From assembly GCA_052387815.1 (NCBI GenBank), contig JBQTIU010000014.1:1-24190 (forward strand): a stretch of 24,190 nt of DNA. The letters run 5' to 3'. The translations under genes were made by a program, and so were the position numbers. Numbering within the stretch: position 1 is the first letter of the stretch; each line of letters starts with the position of its first letter. The notes under the pieces are model-generated. The model had not been told where the DNA came from. It saw only the letters and a program-made list of their open reading frames with translations, and made no database searches. The stretch is from JBQTIU01 sp052387815 (GTDB lineage: Bacteria; Pseudomonadota; Alphaproteobacteria; CACIAM-22H2). Shown piece by piece: positions 15,114-23,516 of the stretch.

Positions 15114-16133
15114 TTGTACGCACCCGAGCCGAAATTCGCATCCTTTCCCGACCATCCATCGGCGATCCTCGCCGAGATCGAGGCCCTGGCGGAGCGCCTG
15201 AAACAGGTCCGCGAACGCATCGGCCGCGTGATCTTCGGGCAGCCAGCCGTCATCGATCAAACTCTTATCACGCTGCTCGGGGGCGGTCACGCGCTGGTCA
15301 TCGGCGTGCCGGGTCTCGCCAAGACGCGCCTCGTCGAAACGCTGGGCGTCGTGCTCGGGCTCGAGGTCAAGCGCGTGCAGTGCACGCCCGACCTCATGCC
15401 GGCCGACATCCTGGGTTCCGAAGTGCTCGAGGAGAGCGAGACCGGGCGGCGGTCCTTCCGCTTCATCCAGGGCCCGGTGTTCTGCCAATTGCTGATGGCC
15501 GACGAGATCAATCGGGCCTCGCCCCGCACCCAGTCGGCGCTCTTGCAGGCCATGCAGGAGCACCGCGTCTCGGTGGCCGGGGTTTACCACCCGCTGCCGC
15601 AGCCCTTCCACGTGCTGGCCACCCAGAACCCGCTCGAGCAGGAGGGGACCTATCCGCTGCCCGAGGCGCAGCTCGACCGGTTCCTGATGCAGATCGACAT
15701 CTCCTACACCGATACCGAGGCCGAGCGACGGATGCTGATCGTCACCACCGGCATCGCCGAGGAATCGCCCTCGCAGGCGATGACGGCGGCGGAGCTGCGG
15801 GCGGCCCAACACCTGATCCGCCGCGTGCCGGTCGGCGACAGCGTCGTCGACGCGATTCTGAAGCTGGTGCGGGCCGGCCGGCCCGAGACCTCGGACCTGC
15901 CGGAGGTGAAGAAGCATGTGGCCTGGGGCCCCGGACCGCGCGCCAGCCAGGCCCTGATGCTGGCGACGCGCGCCCGGGCGCTCTTGGACGGCCGGCTCGC
16001 GCCCTCGGTCGACGACGTGCTGGCGCTCGCCCATCCGGTGCTCCGGCACCGCATGGCACTCAACTTCGCGGCGCGGGCTGATGGCGTCACCATCGACAAG
16101 GTGGTCGACCGCCTCGCGGCGCCGCTCGCCTGA
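15114..16133 (+). CDS. MoxR-family AAA+ ATPase
   Basis: The 339-residue ATPase has Walker A GVPGLAKT (64-71), Walker B LLMADEINR (127-135 region), the pre-sensor insertion ATQNPLEQEGTYPLPEAQ, LDRF, and the C-terminal lid. MoxR proteins act as chaperone-like ATPases with von Willebrand factor A partners encoded alongside. The start is taken as TTG 15114, which has GAGGGG five bases upstream and gives the usual length; the in-frame ATG farther upstream would overlap the divergent DUF1285 gene. It heads a rightward operon of four genes ending at 21908. Confidence 0.93.
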   Translation: MYAPEPKFASFPDHPSAILAEIEALAERLKQVRERIGRVIFGQPAVIDQTLITLLGGGHALVIGVPGLAKTRLVETLGVVLGLEVKRVQCTPDLMPADILGSEVLEESETGRRSFRFIQGPVFCQLLMADEINRASPRTQSALLQAMQEHRVSVAGVYHPLPQPFHVLATQNPLEQEGTYPLPEAQLDRFLMQIDISYTDTEAERRMLIVTTGIAEESPSQAMTAAELRAAQHLIRRVPVGDSVVDAILKLVRAGRPETSDLPEVKKHVAWGPGPRASQALMLATRARALLDGRLAPSVDDVLALAHPVLRHRMALNFAARADGVTIDKVVDRLAAPLA

Positions 16134-16139
16134 CCTCCC

Positions 16140-17051
16140 TTGCCCGACCTCGACATGGCCGAAACGCTGGCCCTCCAGCAACGCGCCGAGCAGCTCGCCG
16201 CCACGCTGCCGTCGCTCCTGGTCGCGGCCGAGCGGGTCGCGACCACGGTGGCGCAAGGCGTGCACGGCCGCCGCCGCGTCGGACAGGGCGAAACGTTCTG
16301 GCAGTTCCGATACTACCAGCCGGGCGACGGCGCCGATCAGATCGATTGGCGCCAGACCGCGAAGAGCGACCGGGTGTTCGTTCGCGAAACCGAGTGGGAG
16401 GCCGCCCAGAGCGTCTGGTTGTGGCGCGACAGCTCGGCCTCGATGCGCTGGCGCTCGGGCGCCGACCTGCCGGAGAAGGCCGAGCGGGCCGATCTCCTGA
16501 CGGTGGCGCTGGCGGCGCTGCTGATCCGCGGCGGCGAGCGCGTGGCGCTGGTGGGCGAATCGTCGCCGCCGGCTTGCGGCCGGGCGGCGATCAACCGGCT
16601 GGCGCAGATGGTTGGCCGCCGCGGCGGGCCCGCGCATGGCTTGCCGCCGCCGGCCCCGCTGCCGCGCTACGCCCAGGTGGTCCTGATCGGCGACTTCCTG
16701 TCGCCCTTGCCGGCGCTCGACGCCGTCGTGCGCGCGATCGCCGGGCGCGGCATCAAGGGCCATGTCATGCAGGTGCTCGACCCGGCCGAGGAGACCCTGC
16801 CCTATGCCGGGCGGACGCGCTTCGAAGGGCTCGAGGACGAGGGCCACGCGCTGATCCCGCGCGTCGAGAGCGTGCGCGGCGATTACCGGTCGCTGTTGTC
16901 CGAGCACATCGGGGGTCTCGGCGACATCGCCCGCGTGGTCGGCTGGACGTTCATGAGCCACCGCACCGACCGGCCGCCCGAGGCGGCGCTGCTCGCGCTG
17001 TATATGGCGCTGGCCAGCGAAGACCGGGCCGTAAGCCGGTGGCGGGCTTGA
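16140..17051 (+). CDS. DUF58 domain protein (MoxR partner)
   Basis: The 303-residue protein has the DUF58 core GVHGRRRVGQGETFWQFR (40-57) and QPGDGADQIDWRQTAKSD (60-77), followed by a von Willebrand-like domain with a complete MIDAS DxSxS at Asp97-Ser101 (RDSSAS). It probably engages MoxR and the membrane proteins downstream. No transmembrane segment is seen. The TTG at 16140 gives MPDLDMAETL; ATG 16155 is an equally possible start, and neither has a Shine-Dalgarno. It begins six bases after moxR and ends four bases before the next gene. Confidence 0.88.
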   Translation: MPDLDMAETLALQQRAEQLAATLPSLLVAAERVATTVAQGVHGRRRVGQGETFWQFRYYQPGDGADQIDWRQTAKSDRVFVRETEWEAAQSVWLWRDSSASMRWRSGADLPEKAERADLLTVALAALLIRGGERVALVGESSPPACGRAAINRLAQMVGRRGGPAHGLPPPAPLPRYAQVVLIGDFLSPLPALDAVVRAIAGRGIKGHVMQVLDPAEETLPYAGRTRFEGLEDEGHALIPRVESVRGDYRSLLSEHIGGLGDIARVVGWTFMSHRTDRPPEAALLALYMALASEDRAVSRWRA

Positions 17052-17055
17052 ACGC

Positions 17056-19800
17056 ATGAGCGGATTGGGAGCGCTCGCATTCCTTACGCCGTGGTGGCTT
17101 GGCGCGCTCGCCGGGCTGCCGATCCTCTATTGGCTGTTGCGCGTCACCCCGCCGGCACCGCGCCGCACTCGCTTCCCGGCCATCCGCCTGCTGCTGGCCC
17201 TCAAGCCGAAGGAGGAGACGCCCGCCCAGACGCCGCTCTGGCTCTTGGCCCTGCGCCTGGTGCTCGCCACCTGGATCATCTTGGCGCTCGCCCACCCGGT
17301 GCTCAACCCGGCCGCCAGGCTCGACGGGCCCGGTCCGCTCGTCGTGGTCGTCGACGACGGCTGGGGGGCGGCGCGCAACTGGAGCGAACGCAAGACGGCG
17401 ATCGCCGACCTGATCGAGCGCGCCGAACGCGCCGAGCGCACGGTCCTGCTCCTGACCACGGCCCCTTCGATCGCCGGCGAGGCGCCGCGCGCCAGCCGGC
17501 TGATGCCGGCCCGGGACGCGCGCACCCAGGGCGCCGCGATCGAACCCAAGCCGTGGCCGGTCGATCGCGCCGCCGCCGCCGCTTCCCTCGGTGGGCTCGA
17601 CTTCGCCGGCCCGGCGAATGTCGTCTATCTCGCCGACGGACTCGAGGACGGAGAGGTCGCCGCCTTCCTCGAGCGCCTGCAGCGCCTGGGCCCCGTCGAA
17701 ATGGTGATGGACCCGCCCGACCGGCTCGCCCGCCTGCTCTTGGCCCCGGTGGCCGAAGCCGGCGGCATGTCGCTCGCCGCCGCGCGCGCCGATGGGGGCG
17801 CGCCGGCGCTCGGCTTCCTGCGCGCCTCGGCCGACGACGGCAGGTTGCTGGCGCGCGAGGAGTTGCGCTGGATGGATGGCCAGACCTCCGCCAGCGCGCG
17901 CATCGTGCTGCCGACCGAGCTGCGCAACCGGCTGTCGCGCCTGGAGATCGAGGGCGAGGCCTCGGCGGGCGCGGTCGTGCTCTTGGACGAGCGCTGGCGC
18001 CGGCGGCCGGTGGGTCTGGTCTCCGGCGGGCCGCTCGAACGCCAGCAGCCGCTGTTGGCCGACATCTACTACCTCGAGCGTGCGCTTGCGCCCTTCAGCG
18101 AGGTCCGGGTCGGCGCCATCGCCGATCTGTTGCGGCGCGAGCTCGCGGTCCTGGTGCTCGCCGATGTCGGGCGCCTGCCCGAGGCCGAGCGCGCCACGCT
18201 CGATGCCTGGATGGGCAAGGGCGGCGTGGTCGTGCGCTTCGCCGGGCCGCGCATGGCCGAGGGCGGGGACGATCTCGTACCCGTCCCCTTGCGGGCCGGC
18301 GGCACGCGGGCCTTCGGCGGCGCCATGTCGTGGTCGCAGCCGGTCGGTCTGGCCGCGTTCGAGGCGGCGGGCGCCTTCGCCGGGCTTGCGATCCCCGACG
18401 ATGTCAAGGTGTCGCGCCAGGTCCTCGCCGAGCCGAACCTCGATCTCGGCGCCAAGACCTGGGCGCGGCTCGCCGACGGCACGCCGCTGGTCACCGCCGA
18501 TCGGCGCGGCGAGGGCTGGCTGGTCCTCGTGCACACGACGGCGACGCCCGAGTGGTCGTCGCTGCCGATCGCCGGCCTGTTCATCGACATGCTGCGCCGC
18601 CTGGTGGCCCTCTCGCAGGGCGTGGCCGGCGACGTCTCGGACGCCGTCCTGCCGCCGATGAGTTCGCTCGACGGTTTCGGCCGCCTGCAGGCGCCCTCGC
18701 CCGCCGCCTTGGCGATTTCGGGGCGCGCCTTCGCAAGCGTCAAGATCGGTCCCAAGTATCCGCCCGGCTTGTACGGCAACGACTCGGGCCGGCGCGCCTT
18801 GAACCTGTCGGCGTCCGTCGAGCCGCCGCGAGCGATCGCCAGCCTGCCCGCCGGCGTCGCGCGCCGTGCCTTCCTCGCCGAGCGCGAAATGGATTTGAAG
18901 CCCTGGCTGCTGGTCGCAGCGCTCGGCCTCGCACTCGTCGATCTTTGGATCAGCTTGGCGCTGCGCGGGCTGATGCCGCGCCTGACCCGGCGCGGCGTGG
19001 CGCTCGTCTTGCTGCTGGCGCTCGCTCCCGCCGCGGCCGCGGCCCAAACCCCGCGCTCCGCCGCGCCCTCGGGCCGGGTCGAGGACGCGACGGCGCTCGC
19101 CGCCACGCTGTCGATACGCTTCGCCTATGTCCGCACCGGGCAGGGCGAGGTCGACGAGGTTTCGCGCGCCGGCCTCGCCGGCTTGGGCCTGGCGCTGTCG
19201 CGCCGCACGGCGGTCGATCCCGGCCCGCCGGTCGACATCGATATCGAACGCGACGAGATCGTGTTCTTCCCGCTGGTCTATTGGCCGATCATCCCCGAGG
19301 CGCCGCGCCCCTCGGCCGAGGCGACGGCCCGCCTCAACGCGTTCCTGCGCCACGGCGGCACCATCGTGTTCGATACCCGCGATGCCGGATCGGTGCCGCC
19401 AGGCACGCTGGGTGCGGCGGGGCAACGGCTGCGCGACATCCTGCGCGGCCTCAACCTGCCTGCGCTGGTCACGGTCCCGCCCGATCATGTGCTGACCAAG
19501 GCGTTCTACCTGTTGAGCGAATTCCCGGGACGCTGGACCGGCGGGCCGGTGTGGGTCGAACAGGGCGACGGCCGGGTCAACGACGGCGTGTCCTCGATCG
19601 TCATCGGCGCCCACGACTGGGCCGCCGCCTGGGCGACCGACGCGCAGGGGCGGCCGCTGTTCGCGGTGGTGCCGGGGGGCGAGGCGCAGCGCGAACCCGC
19701 GATCCGCTTCGGCATCAACCTCGTGATGTACGCACTGACCGGCAACTACAAGGCCGACCAGGTCCACATCGAGGCCATCCTCGAGCGGCTCAAGCGATGA
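17056..19800 (+). CDS. BatA-type membrane protein with C-terminal DUF4159 domain
   Basis: The 914-residue protein starts with a BatA N-terminal region: helices at about 6-28 and 56-80 flank a cytoplasmic loop (PAPRRTRFPAIRLLLAL). A von Willebrand-like fold follows, but its first MIDAS strand reads VVVVDDGWGAA, lacking DxSxS, so metal binding is probably lost. After a long middle region come a helix at about 613-633 and a signal-peptide-like stretch RRGVALVLLLALAPAAAAAQ (646-665), then the DUF4159 domain (about 683-900, LSIRFAYVRTGQGEVD onward). DUF4159 has a class I amidotransferase-like fold. It is the third gene of the MoxR operon; its stop overlaps the next start (ATGA). Function unknown; envelope role inferred from partners. 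Confidence 0.88.
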   Translation: MSGLGALAFLTPWWLGALAGLPILYWLLRVTPPAPRRTRFPAIRLLLALKPKEETPAQTPLWLLALRLVLATWIILALAHPVLNPAARLDGPGPLVVVVDDGWGAARNWSERKTAIADLIERAERAERTVLLLTTAPSIAGEAPRASRLMPARDARTQGAAIEPKPWPVDRAAAAASLGGLDFAGPANVVYLADGLEDGEVAAFLERLQRLGPVEMVMDPPDRLARLLLAPVAEAGGMSLAAARADGGAPALGFLRASADDGRLLAREELRWMDGQTSASARIVLPTELRNRLSRLEIEGEASAGAVVLLDERWRRRPVGLVSGGPLERQQPLLADIYYLERALAPFSEVRVGAIADLLRRELAVLVLADVGRLPEAERATLDAWMGKGGVVVRFAGPRMAEGGDDLVPVPLRAGGTRAFGGAMSWSQPVGLAAFEAAGAFAGLAIPDDVKVSRQVLAEPNLDLGAKTWARLADGTPLVTADRRGEGWLVLVHTTATPEWSSLPIAGLFIDMLRRLVALSQGVAGDVSDAVLPPMSSLDGFGRLQAPSPAALAISGRAFASVKIGPKYPPGLYGNDSGRRALNLSASVEPPRAIASLPAGVARRAFLAEREMDLKPWLLVAALGLALVDLWISLALRGLMPRLTRRGVALVLLLALAPAAAAAQTPRSAAPSGRVEDATALAATLSIRFAYVRTGQGEVDEVSRAGLAGLGLALSRRTAVDPGPPVDIDIERDEIVFFPLVYWPIIPEAPRPSAEATARLNAFLRHGGTIVFDTRDAGSVPPGTLGAAGQRLRDILRGLNLPALVTVPPDHVLTKAFYLLSEFPGRWTGGPVWVEQGDGRVNDGVSSIVIGAHDWAAAWATDAQGRPLFAVVPGGEAQREPAIRFGINLVMYALTGNYKADQVHIEAILERLKR

Positions 19801-21908
19801 GCGTCGGCGACATCTCCGTGGTCGCCTCGCCGTTGCTGCCGTGGCCGGGGTTGGCGGCGCTCGCCCTCGTCGCTGCCGGCGGGCTGGCGCTCGGCTGGTG
19901 GACCCGCGCCAGGGGCGCGTGGTGGCGGACCGTCGCCACCCTCGGCCTCCTTCTTGCGCTCGCCAACCCGGCGGCGGTGATCGAGGAGCGCCAGCCGTTG
20001 TCCGACGTGGCGCTGATCGTGGTCGACGAATCGGCGAGCCAAGGGATCGAGGACCGGCGGCAGCGGGCCGAGGCCGGGCTGGCCGCGCTCCGCGCCCGGC
20101 TCGGCCAGCCCAAGGACCTCGAGCTCAGGGTGGTGCGCGCGGGCGGCGGGCCGGCCCACGGCGCGGCCGAGGGCACGCGCCTGTTCGAGGCCATCGAGCG
20201 CGCGCTCGCCGATGTCCCGCGCTCGCGGCTCTCGGGCGTGGCCCTGATCACCGACGGACAGGTCCACGACGCGCCGCGCGGGAACGCGCGCGGGGCGCTC
20301 GCCGAGGGCGAGCGTGAGCGCCTGCCGGGGCCGATCCACGCGCTTCTGACCGGGCGCAGAGGCGAGGCCGACCGCCGCCTGATCGTCGAGCGCAGCCCGA
20401 GCTACGGCATCGTCGGCAAGCCGCTGGCCATGACATTGCGCGTCGACGACGGAGGGGCCTTCGCGGGCGGGACGGCGCGAATCGAGGTTCGCCGCGACGG
20501 CGGCGAGCCCGAAACCTTACGGCTGCCGATCGGCTCGGCGTACACGCACGAGTTCACGCTCGAGCATGGCGGAACCACGATCTTCGAAATCTCGGTCGAG
20601 CCGGGCCCGCGCGAGCTCACCTTCGACAACAACCGCGCCGTGGTGGTCGTCAACGGCGTGCGCGACCGCCTGCGCGTGCTCCTGGTCACCGGCGAGCCCC
20701 ACCCGGGCGAGCGCACGTGGCGCAACTTGCTCAAGTCCGACCCCGGCGTCGACCTCATCCACTTCACCATTCTGCGCCCGCCCGAGGCGCAGGACTTCAC
20801 GCCGGTCAACGAGCTGTCGCTGATCGCCTTCCCGATCCGCGAGCTGTTCGAGGTCAAGCTCCACGAGTTCGATCTGATCATTTTCGACCGCTACCGGCGG
20901 CGCGACGTTCTGGCCCAGGTCTATCTCGAAAACATCGCGCGCTACGTGCGCGGCGGCGGCGCCCTGCTGGTCGCCGTGGGCCCGAACTACGCCGGCCCCG
21001 GCAACCTGTTCGCCTCGCCGCTCGGCCAGGTGCTGCCGGGGATGCCGACCGGCGCCACCTTCGAGCAGGGCTTCAAGGCGCAGATCACCGAGCTCGGGCG
21101 CCGGCACCCGGTGAGCGCGGACCTCCCCGGGGGCGAGGCCGCCGATCCCGCCTGGGGGCGCTGGTTCCGCCACATCGACACCGAGCCCCGGCGCGGCCAG
21201 GTGCTGATGAGCGGCGTCAATGGGCGACCCCTGCTGCTGCTCGACCGGGTCGGCGACGGGCGCGTCGCGCAGATCATGTCCGACCACATCTGGCTGTGGG
21301 CGCGCGGCTTCGAGAACGGCGGGCCGCACGCCGAGTTCCTGCGGCGGGTCGCCCACTGGCTGATGAAGGAGCCCGAGCTCGAGGAAAACGATCTCAAGGC
21401 CACGGTCAGCGGCAACCGCATCGACATCGCCCGCCGCTCGCTCGATCCCGGCAGCCGCGACATCGACCTGATCTCGCCCGCCGGCGCGCGCCAGAACGTG
21501 CCGCTCGCCGAGGGACGCGGCGGGCGCTCGAGCGGCAGCGTGCTGGTCGAGGAGCCGGGCCTCTACCAGTTGAGCGACGGCCTGCGCTCGACCATCGCCG
21601 TGGTCGGCGCGCTCAACCCGATCGAGCTCGCCGACGTGCGCACCACCGAGGACGCGCTCAAGCCCGCCGTGGCGGCAACCGGTGGACAAATCCTGTGGCT
21701 CGCCGACGGCGCGCCCGAACTGCGCCGCGTGCGCCCCGGGCGCGAGGCCGGCGGCCGCGACCCCAGCGGGCGCGGCTGGATCGGCTTCCGAGCCAACGGC
21801 GACTACGTCGTCACCGGCGTGACGCAGTTCCCGCTCTTGCCCGGCCTCATGCTGTTCGTGCTCGCGCTCGGCGCGCTCGTGCTCGCCTGGCGCCGCGAGG
21901 GACGGTAG
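19797..21908 (+). CDS. Membrane protein with von Willebrand-type and amidotransferase-like domains
   Basis: The 703-residue protein has two N-terminal helices (about 15-35 and 43-60), a von Willebrand-type domain with a complete MIDAS (DESAS at 77-81, later ITDGQ), an immunoglobulin-like middle part (KPLAMTLRVDDGG...), an amidotransferase-like fold (VLLVTGEPHPGERTW to YVRGGGALLVAVGP), and a C-terminal helix (about 678-697) ending RREGR. Such proteins sit fourth in MoxR-DUF58-BatA operons. It is coupled to the preceding gene by ATGA. The operon ends here: the next bases form a GC palindrome (near 21918-21932) without a T tract, then toxin-antitoxin relics on the other strand. Confidence 0.85.
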   Translation: MSVGDISVVASPLLPWPGLAALALVAAGGLALGWWTRARGAWWRTVATLGLLLALANPAAVIEERQPLSDVALIVVDESASQGIEDRRQRAEAGLAALRARLGQPKDLELRVVRAGGGPAHGAAEGTRLFEAIERALADVPRSRLSGVALITDGQVHDAPRGNARGALAEGERERLPGPIHALLTGRRGEADRRLIVERSPSYGIVGKPLAMTLRVDDGGAFAGGTARIEVRRDGGEPETLRLPIGSAYTHEFTLEHGGTTIFEISVEPGPRELTFDNNRAVVVVNGVRDRLRVLLVTGEPHPGERTWRNLLKSDPGVDLIHFTILRPPEAQDFTPVNELSLIAFPIRELFEVKLHEFDLIIFDRYRRRDVLAQVYLENIARYVRGGGALLVAVGPNYAGPGNLFASPLGQVLPGMPTGATFEQGFKAQITELGRRHPVSADLPGGEAADPAWGRWFRHIDTEPRRGQVLMSGVNGRPLLLLDRVGDGRVAQIMSDHIWLWARGFENGGPHAEFLRRVAHWLMKEPELEENDLKATVSGNRIDIARRSLDPGSRDIDLISPAGARQNVPLAEGRGGRSSGSVLVEEPGLYQLSDGLRSTIAVVGALNPIELADVRTTEDALKPAVAATGGQILWLADGAPELRRVRPGREAGGRDPSGRGWIGFRANGDYVVTGVTQFPLLPGLMLFVLALGALVLAWRREGR

Positions 21909-21932
21909 CGCCGAGCCGGGCGCCGGCGCCGG

Positions 21933-22088
21933 TCGGCGGGCCACCTTGGCCTGCGTCAGCCCGGCGCGCGTGCGAGCAGCGATCAGCTCGCGGGCGAGCT
22001 CGAACTCGAGAGCGAGGCGCTTGTAGGCGCGGCGGTACTTCGGATCGCGAAGCCATTGCTCGTGCAGCTTTTCAATCGGTATTGTCAC
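21933..22088 (-). pseudogene. XRE antitoxin fragment, 3' truncated
   Basis: On the minus strand a GTG (22088-22086) opens VTIPIEKLHEQWLRDPKYRR, followed by ELARELIAARTRAGLTQAKVA, the start of HigA/XRE antitoxins in which the helix-turn-helix normally continues (RRMGTTQSVVARLE or similar). Here the match ends after ARR, about 25 bases from the stop of the MoxR operon, so the recognition helix and C-terminus are gone. The GTG overlaps the upstream toxin fragment's stop (GTGA), preserving the original toxin-antitoxin order. Confidence 0.75.
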
Positions 22089-22180
22089 CGGAGTCCGGCC
22101 TCCTTCGCACGACGAATCGCCGTTTCGACGGCGGATCGCGGAGTTATCTGCGTCTTCTTCAAGCGCGCCATCGCCGGCAC
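22085..22180 (-). pseudogene. RelE/HigB-type toxin fragment, C-terminal end only
   Basis: The frame ending at TGA 22087-22085 reads ARLKKTQITPRSAVETAIRR then AKEAGLR. The KKTQxTP motif followed by an amphipathic helix is the C-terminal signature of RelE/HigB toxins (typically HAFxKKTQKTPxxEIExAxxRxKE). Upstream of about 22180 the frame no longer resembles a toxin, so the N-terminal two thirds are missing. It overlaps the antitoxin fragment (GTGA). An ATG at 22171 could express a 28-residue stub, but no activity is expected. Confidence 0.6.
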
Positions 22181-22235
22181 GCATTTGCGGATCGACGCCG
22201 GGCGGCCATAGCGCCGCCAGCGGAGCGCGGGCTGA

Positions 22236-22400
22236 CCGGGCGGCGCGCGGGTGCTGCATCTGTATCTCAAGCACCGGGAAACCATGTGGCTGCGCGACAT
22301 CTACTACGGCAAGCGCGAGCAGTCCGACCTCAGTCCCACCGACATGAAAGAGGTTCATCGGCTCGTCACGACGATCGAAGAGGCGGAGGGCAAGCGATGA
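22236..22400 (+). pseudogene. RelE/HigB-type toxin fragment, C-terminal half, opposite strand
   Basis: After a stop at 22233-22235 the plus strand reads PGGARVLHLYLKHRETMWL and RDIYYGKREQSDLSPTDM, then KEVHRLVTTIEEAEGKR and TGA. This is the second half of a RelE/HigB toxin (normally GGxRVIYxY...LLxxYxKxExxDLSxxxxxxLxxLV). No start codon or N-terminal half is present in this frame. The stop overlaps the start of an antitoxin gene (ATGA). A GTG at 22251 could make a 49-residue fragment. Confidence 0.7.
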
Positions 22401-22702
22401 AGCGCAGGACCAACGCGGGCAGGCGGCTGGCGAGGGCACTTGGCGAGGTGCTCGCCGACGTGCGGGGCGAGACGCCGTTGCCCGTGCTGGCGACCGTGCC
22501 GGCCAAGGTGAACGTGCGGGAAGTGCGTCGCAAGACCGGCCTCACGCAGAGGGCGTTCGCGGCGCGTTTCGGGGTGAACGGCCGGACCTTGCAGGATGGG
22601 GAGCAAGGCCGCTACCAGCCCGACGCGATGGCGCGCGCGCTGCTCCTCATCATCGAGCGCGAGCCCGAGGCGGTGCGCCGCGCGCTCGCGGCGGGCGAGT
22701 AG
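22397..22702 (+). CDS. HigA/NadS-like XRE antitoxin (orphaned)
   Basis: The 101-residue protein has the antitoxin pattern VREVRRKTGLTQRAFAARFG, then VNGRTLQDGEQGRYQPDAMA and ALLLIIEREPEAVRRAL. In relatives the recognition helix is followed by TLQDWEQGRRxP; here the near-invariant Trp is Gly (codon GGG instead of TGG). The frame is otherwise complete, with its ATG overlapping the stop of the truncated toxin. With no functional toxin it may be drifting, or may persist as a repressor acting on other loci. No separate promoter is evident. Confidence 0.75.
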   Translation: MKRRTNAGRRLARALGEVLADVRGETPLPVLATVPAKVNVREVRRKTGLTQRAFAARFGVNGRTLQDGEQGRYQPDAMARALLLIIEREPEAVRRALAAGE

Positions 22703-23157
22703 CCGAACGCTCAAGCGTCCGACTCGATCATGCGCCGCGCGGCCTTGGCGACGAGCCCCTAGCGAGTCATCCGCCGCGCCCCCGGAAATGCACCCGGGAC
22801 AGTCCGGAAACGATACTCCGAACCTCTTTCCCGCCTGGTGAACCGGCGCGATAGCGCGACGCGACCTCCTGCCTCCTTTTGCTCCACTCCCACCTGGCCT
22901 GGCGGTAGATCGAGCGCAGCTTCGGCAACGGAACGATCTGGAGCGGATGCCGCAGGGCCGCCGGCCGCAACGGATTCGACCCGATCGTGCCCACCCTGTC
23001 CGGGGCTTAGGTCTTGAAATAACGGGTGAATCCGGCCTCGCCTGCGAGTGACCGCCGTCATATCCGAGGCTCGCCCCGCTGAAGTATGGTTACCGTCGGC
23101 GCCGTCGAGTCGGCAGGAAAGCGACAGCGTCGCCGTTCTTGGTAGAGGAGTTGCGCC
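22703..23157. other. Intergenic region without recognisable gene
   Basis: About 455 bases between the orphan antitoxin and a small exported protein. Minus-strand open frames of 75 and 100 codons overlap each other here; neither resembles a known family. The stretch RSIYRQARWEWSKRRQEV in one of them looks protein-like but could not be placed. A ribosome site (GAGGAG) at about 23142 belongs to the next gene. No convincing promoter or terminator was found. Confidence 0.4.
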
Positions 23158-23460
23158 ATGTCTCGAGCGATGATGTGCCTAGCCGTCGCGGCCGGTCTGG
23201 TCGCCGCCCTGCCCGCCGACGCCCAGCGCAGTTGCGCCAAGCGGGCCGACCTCTTGAAGCATCTCGCCGATCGTTACCAGGAAGTCCCGGTAGCCATCGG
23301 GCTGGCGGACAACGGCGGCGTGCTCGAAGTCCTGACGAGCGCCGATGGGACCACGTTCACGGTGACGATCACCATGCCGAACGGCATCGCCTGCATGCTC
23401 GCCACCGGCCAGCACTGGGAGAACGTGCCGCGGGTGGTGGCGTCGGGCCCGCCGGCTTGA
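23158..23460 (+). CDS. Small exported protein of unknown function
   Basis: The 100-residue product has a signal peptide (MSRAMMCLAVAAGLVAALPADA, cleavage before QRS) and a mature part of about 78 residues with two cysteines (SCAKR and IACML) that could form a disulphide. The pattern CAKRADLLKHLADRYQEVPV, then GLADNGGVLEVLTS and TVTITMPNGIACM, matches a family of short periplasmic proteins in alphaproteobacteria that is usually annotated hypothetical; this is recalled, not searched. GAGGAG about ten bases upstream of the ATG supports the start. It stands alone between toxin-antitoxin remnants. Confidence 0.8.
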   Translation: MSRAMMCLAVAAGLVAALPADAQRSCAKRADLLKHLADRYQEVPVAIGLADNGGVLEVLTSADGTTFTVTITMPNGIACMLATGQHWENVPRVVASGPPA

Positions 23461-23516
23461 CCGGCAAGACCTGCGGCCGGGCGCCTGGCGGAATCCGTCG
23501 TGGAGAAAAGCGGGAC

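Noticed and set aside
16951..19767. 938-codon open frame on the minus strand across the BatA-DUF4159 gene
   Set aside because: It is antisense to a gene with clear membrane helices and domains, and its translation is a low-complexity Arg/Gln/Gly/His mixture typical of shadow frames.
22759..23061. 100-codon minus-strand frame in the gap before the small exported protein
   Set aside because: No recognisable motif or ribosome site, and it competes with a second overlapping frame of similar length; coding could not be supported.
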